A stretch of 6,558 nucleotides of DNA, taken from NCBI GenBank assembly GCA_937896275.1, contig CALBMW010000999.1:1-6558 (forward strand), given 5' to 3'. A program made the translations under genes and the position numbers. The DNA comes from an uncultured Myxococcales bacterium (GTDB lineage Bacteria > Myxococcota_A > Bradymonadia > UBA7976 > UBA1532). Of the stretch, positions 4,590-6,558 are shown piece after piece; the first letter of the stretch is position 1, and every line of letters begins with the position of its first letter. The notes beneath the pieces were generated by a model that worked only from the letters and a program-made list of their open reading frames with translations, was not told the origin of the DNA and did no database searches.

Positions 4590-6558
4590 ATGGCAACCCC
4601 CCCGCTCAGCGGCGCCGAGATCGCCCAGCTCCTGCGGTACTGGCTGGCGGTCCTGCGCTTCGAGGAGGCCCTCGACACGCGCCCCAAGGCGCGCCGCCCC
4701 TCGGCCGGCCCGCTGCCCCCCGTCGATCTGCTGCACCCGGTGCCGGGGCCGACCTACTTCAAGCTGCCCACGGACGCCCCGACCCGCGGCTTCCTGGGGC
4801 AGTCGCCTGCCACCCTCGTCCAGGATCTGGACCCCGAGCGGGGCGCGCTCTTCGGCACGTGGTTGCGCGGGGTCTACCGCCGCGAACGCGCCGCGGCGCG
4901 CGGCCAGGGGGACGACGACGCCGGCACCTGGCTGGTGGGGTTCCCGGTGGTCCACTTCCCACGGACCGACGAGCTGGTACCGCTGCTGCGTTTCAGGGTC
5001 ATCCTCGACTGGCTGAACGCCGACGGGGAGCGCTTCGAGCCGCCGAACTCCAAGGCGCGGCGCGCAGGCGCCCAGCCCCCTCCGCCGGTGCAGGTGCGCC
5101 TCAGCCTCGCCGATGACGAGGCGCCCGACGCCGATCTGCTGCCCTACGCCGTGGACACGCGGCTGCTGGGCGCCACGCTGCGCGTCGAGAGCGAGGCCCT
5201 GAGCGAGTTCTTCGTGGCGCGGCGCAAGGTCGGCGGCGGCACGCCTGCGGGGATGGTGCAGGCCCTCACCGCGCTGCTGCGCGACGACGAGGCGACCACC
5301 GAAGCGGCCGGTGAGATCGACCTCGACGGGCTCTTTCATGCCCTGCGGGGACGCCTCGGCCCGGGCTCGGCGGCGGCCTACCCGGTGGCCCTCTGCTACG
5401 ACGGCAGCCAGGTCTTCGCGACCTTCCACCTTCAGAGGGAGCTGCGCACCCTGTTGAGCCACCCGCCGGGCACCCCGCCCTGGGGCGCCGAGACGCCGCT
5501 GTGGCGCTTCGTCAGCGGCGCCCACGGCCCGGACGGCTGGGCCCCGCACCGCGGGCACCGCGCGGCCCACGGGCTGACGACCGATCAGCAGATCGCCGCC
5601 GAGCGCTTCCTGGGCTCGAACCTGACGGCCGTGCAAGGGCCGCCCGGCACGGGCAAGACGGCTCTCATCCTCGACCTGGCGGCGGGGCTGCTGGTCGACC
5701 GCGTCGAGGGCCTGGCGGACGGCCGCGGCATGGGCGTCGACCAGCTCGTCGTGACCAGCACCAACAACCGCGCGGTGGACAACGTGCTGGAGCCCCTCGG
5801 GGCGGAGGGTGGCGGCCTGCCGCTGGGCCTGCGACTGGGCAGCCAGGCGGTCACCAGCACCGTGGGCGCGGCGACGCTGCGCGCGGCTCACGCGTGGATC
5901 GAGGCGCAGCCCGAGCCCGCGGCCGGCGCGCTGGGCGTCACCCTCGAGGCCTTCCGCGCCGCCCGCGACGCCCAGCGGATCGCGATGGAGCCCTGCTGGG
6001 CCGGCCGCCGCGCCGCCGCGCGCGCCGAGGTCCTGTCTCGCCGCCTCGCCGAGGCCCCCGCCGGCGACGCACCGACGGACGATGTCGAGGCCCTGAGCGC
6101 CGCGCGGCGCCAGCAGAAGAAGGCCCTGGCGCGCGTCCAGCGCCTGCAGCGCCTGCTCGAGGGCGGCAAGACCGAGGCGCTCCCCAACGTGCTCGAACAG
6201 GCGCGCCACCTGCGGCAGGTGATCCTCCCGAAGCTCGAGGCCGCCCTGCCGCCGCTGGGGCTGAGCAGCCCCGTGAGCCTGCCCTTCGCGCCGCCCCCCG
6301 GGAGCAGCCTGCCCGACTGGGTGGCGGCGTGGCAGGACGCGGTCGAGCAGGCCGCCGACCACCTCGAGGATCTACGCGACACGCTGCGCGCTCGCGAGTC
6401 GCGCGCCCAGCGCAGCGTCGACCTGGCCAGGGTACGCGCCGAGCTCGACGCAGCCCGCGCCGAGGCTGCCGCCGGCCCGCCCCCGCCGCGTGACGCCGCC
6501 GCGCTCGGCCACGCCCTCTACCGCGCCGCCCTCGCGGTCCGCTGTGCCTGGGCCCTCG
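4590..6558 (+). CDS. Superfamily 1 helicase/ATPase, N-terminal part (3' end outside window)
   Basis: The frame is open from ATG 4590 to the window end, 656 codons. The start is the first ATG in a frame open from before the previous stop; it has only a weak AGG (4584-4586) as ribosome binding site, so it is moderately sure. Residues 1-~325 are an unrecognised N-terminal region with hydrophobic/Trp-containing beta-like segments (TWLVGFPVVHFPR, LLRFRVILDWLNADG). The ATPase core follows: Q-motif-like LTTDQQIAAERFL (Q333/Q334), Walker A GPPGTGKT (G350-T357, catalytic K356) and motif Ia VVTSTNNRAVDNVLE (387-401). This order is typical of UPF1/DNA2-like SF1 helicases (AAA_11/AAA_12 class). From ~440 to ~630 there is a long charged helical insertion with two coiled-coil-like segments (~499-550 and ~583-628). 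The expected Walker B (DEA) and motifs III-VI are not reached. It probably unwinds or translocates on nucleic acid in the cytoplasm, as inferred from the family. No nuclease domain is visible here. Similar large helicases occur both in general metabolism and in defence islands; no neighbour here supports defence. Confidence 0.87.
   Translation, partial: MATPPLSGAEIAQLLRYWLAVLRFEEALDTRPKARRPSAGPLPPVDLLHPVPGPTYFKLPTDAPTRGFLGQSPATLVQDLDPERGALFGTWLRGVYRRERAAARGQGDDDAGTWLVGFPVVHFPRTDELVPLLRFRVILDWLNADGERFEPPNSKARRAGAQPPPPVQVRLSLADDEAPDADLLPYAVDTRLLGATLRVESEALSEFFVARRKVGGGTPAGMVQALTALLRDDEATTEAAGEIDLDGLFHALRGRLGPGSAAAYPVALCYDGSQVFATFHLQRELRTLLSHPPGTPPWGAETPLWRFVSGAHGPDGWAPHRGHRAAHGLTTDQQIAAERFLGSNLTAVQGPPGTGKTALILDLAAGLLVDRVEGLADGRGMGVDQLVVTSTNNRAVDNVLEPLGAEGGGLPLGLRLGSQAVTSTVGAATLRAAHAWIEAQPEPAAGALGVTLEAFRAARDAQRIAMEPCWAGRRAAARAEVLSRRLAEAPAGDAPTDDVEALSAARRQQKKALARVQRLQRLLEGGKTEALPNVLEQARHLRQVILPKLEAALPPLGLSSPVSLPFAPPPGSSLPDWVAAWQDAVEQAADHLEDLRDTLRARESRAQRSVDLARVRAELDAARAEAAAGPPPPRDAAALGHALYRAALAVRCAWAL

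Noticed and set aside
3288..6362. Antisense open frame of 1024 codons
   Set aside because: It lies opposite two genes with recognisable domains (TPR, Walker A). Its product is a low-complexity Arg/Gly/Ala/Gln string with no domain. Extreme third-position GC keeps antisense frames open.
5501..6493. Open frame of 330 codons overlapping the helicase in another frame
   Set aside because: It is Arg/Pro/Gly-rich shadow sequence; the Walker A and motif Ia are in the frame starting at 4590.
1..6558. CRISPR, tRNA, rRNA, insertion sequence, attachment site or toxin-antitoxin pair
   Set aside because: I looked for regular direct repeats with spacers, terminal inverted repeats, transposase or integrase motifs and small paired ORFs and saw none that could be supported.
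4590..6558. Helicase as part of an anti-phage defence system
   Set aside because: Only the N-terminal half is visible and no nuclease, methylase or other defence partner is in the window; the upstream neighbours are surface proteins and an adaptor.

Overview
The window looks like chromosomal DNA of a very GC-rich Myxococcota-type (former Deltaproteobacteria) bacterium. Every gene is on the + strand, third codon positions are almost all G or C, and long spurious open frames run through the antisense strand. The clearest taxonomic hint is the protein style. It combines MopE-type metal-binding repeats, short Cys-rich modules, a VWA domain, an Asp/Ala/Pro-rich lipoprotein linker and HYDIN-like Ig domains, as is common in the large secreted proteomes of myxobacteria and relatives. 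This assignment is inferred from protein style and base composition only.

Layout: (1) 1-1373 is the 3' part of a secreted protein whose 5' end lies outside the window; it has two MopE-like repeats, a Cys-rich module and a VWA domain with an intact DxSxS metal site. (2) 1374-1471 is a 98-base gap with three small inverted repeats and a strong AGGAGG ribosome binding site. (3) 1472-3028 is a 518-residue lipoprotein with lipobox LVAC, a low-complexity linker, two Cys-rich units, two Ig/HYDIN-like domains and a C-terminal YfaP-like beta domain. (4) 3060-4487 is a 475-residue cytoplasmic protein with a degenerate receiver domain, an unrecognised helical middle carrying a 20-residue tandem duplication, and C-terminal TPRs. 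(5) 4488-4589 is a 102-base gap with one perfect hairpin. (6) 4590 to the window end is the 5' part of a superfamily 1 helicase/ATPase with Walker A and motif Ia, followed by a long helical insertion; motifs II-VI lie beyond the window.

The first two genes form a plausible cell-surface pair, because both are secreted and share an identical cysteine spacing module. The last two are cytoplasmic and may be functionally unrelated to them. The 31-base gap between the lipoprotein and the pseudo-receiver/TPR gene would allow co-transcription. I see no RNA genes, CRISPR array, insertion sequence or integrase. Nothing amounts to a demonstrably new system. The most unusual items are the pseudo-receiver/TPR protein and the helicase with its unrecognised N-terminal region.
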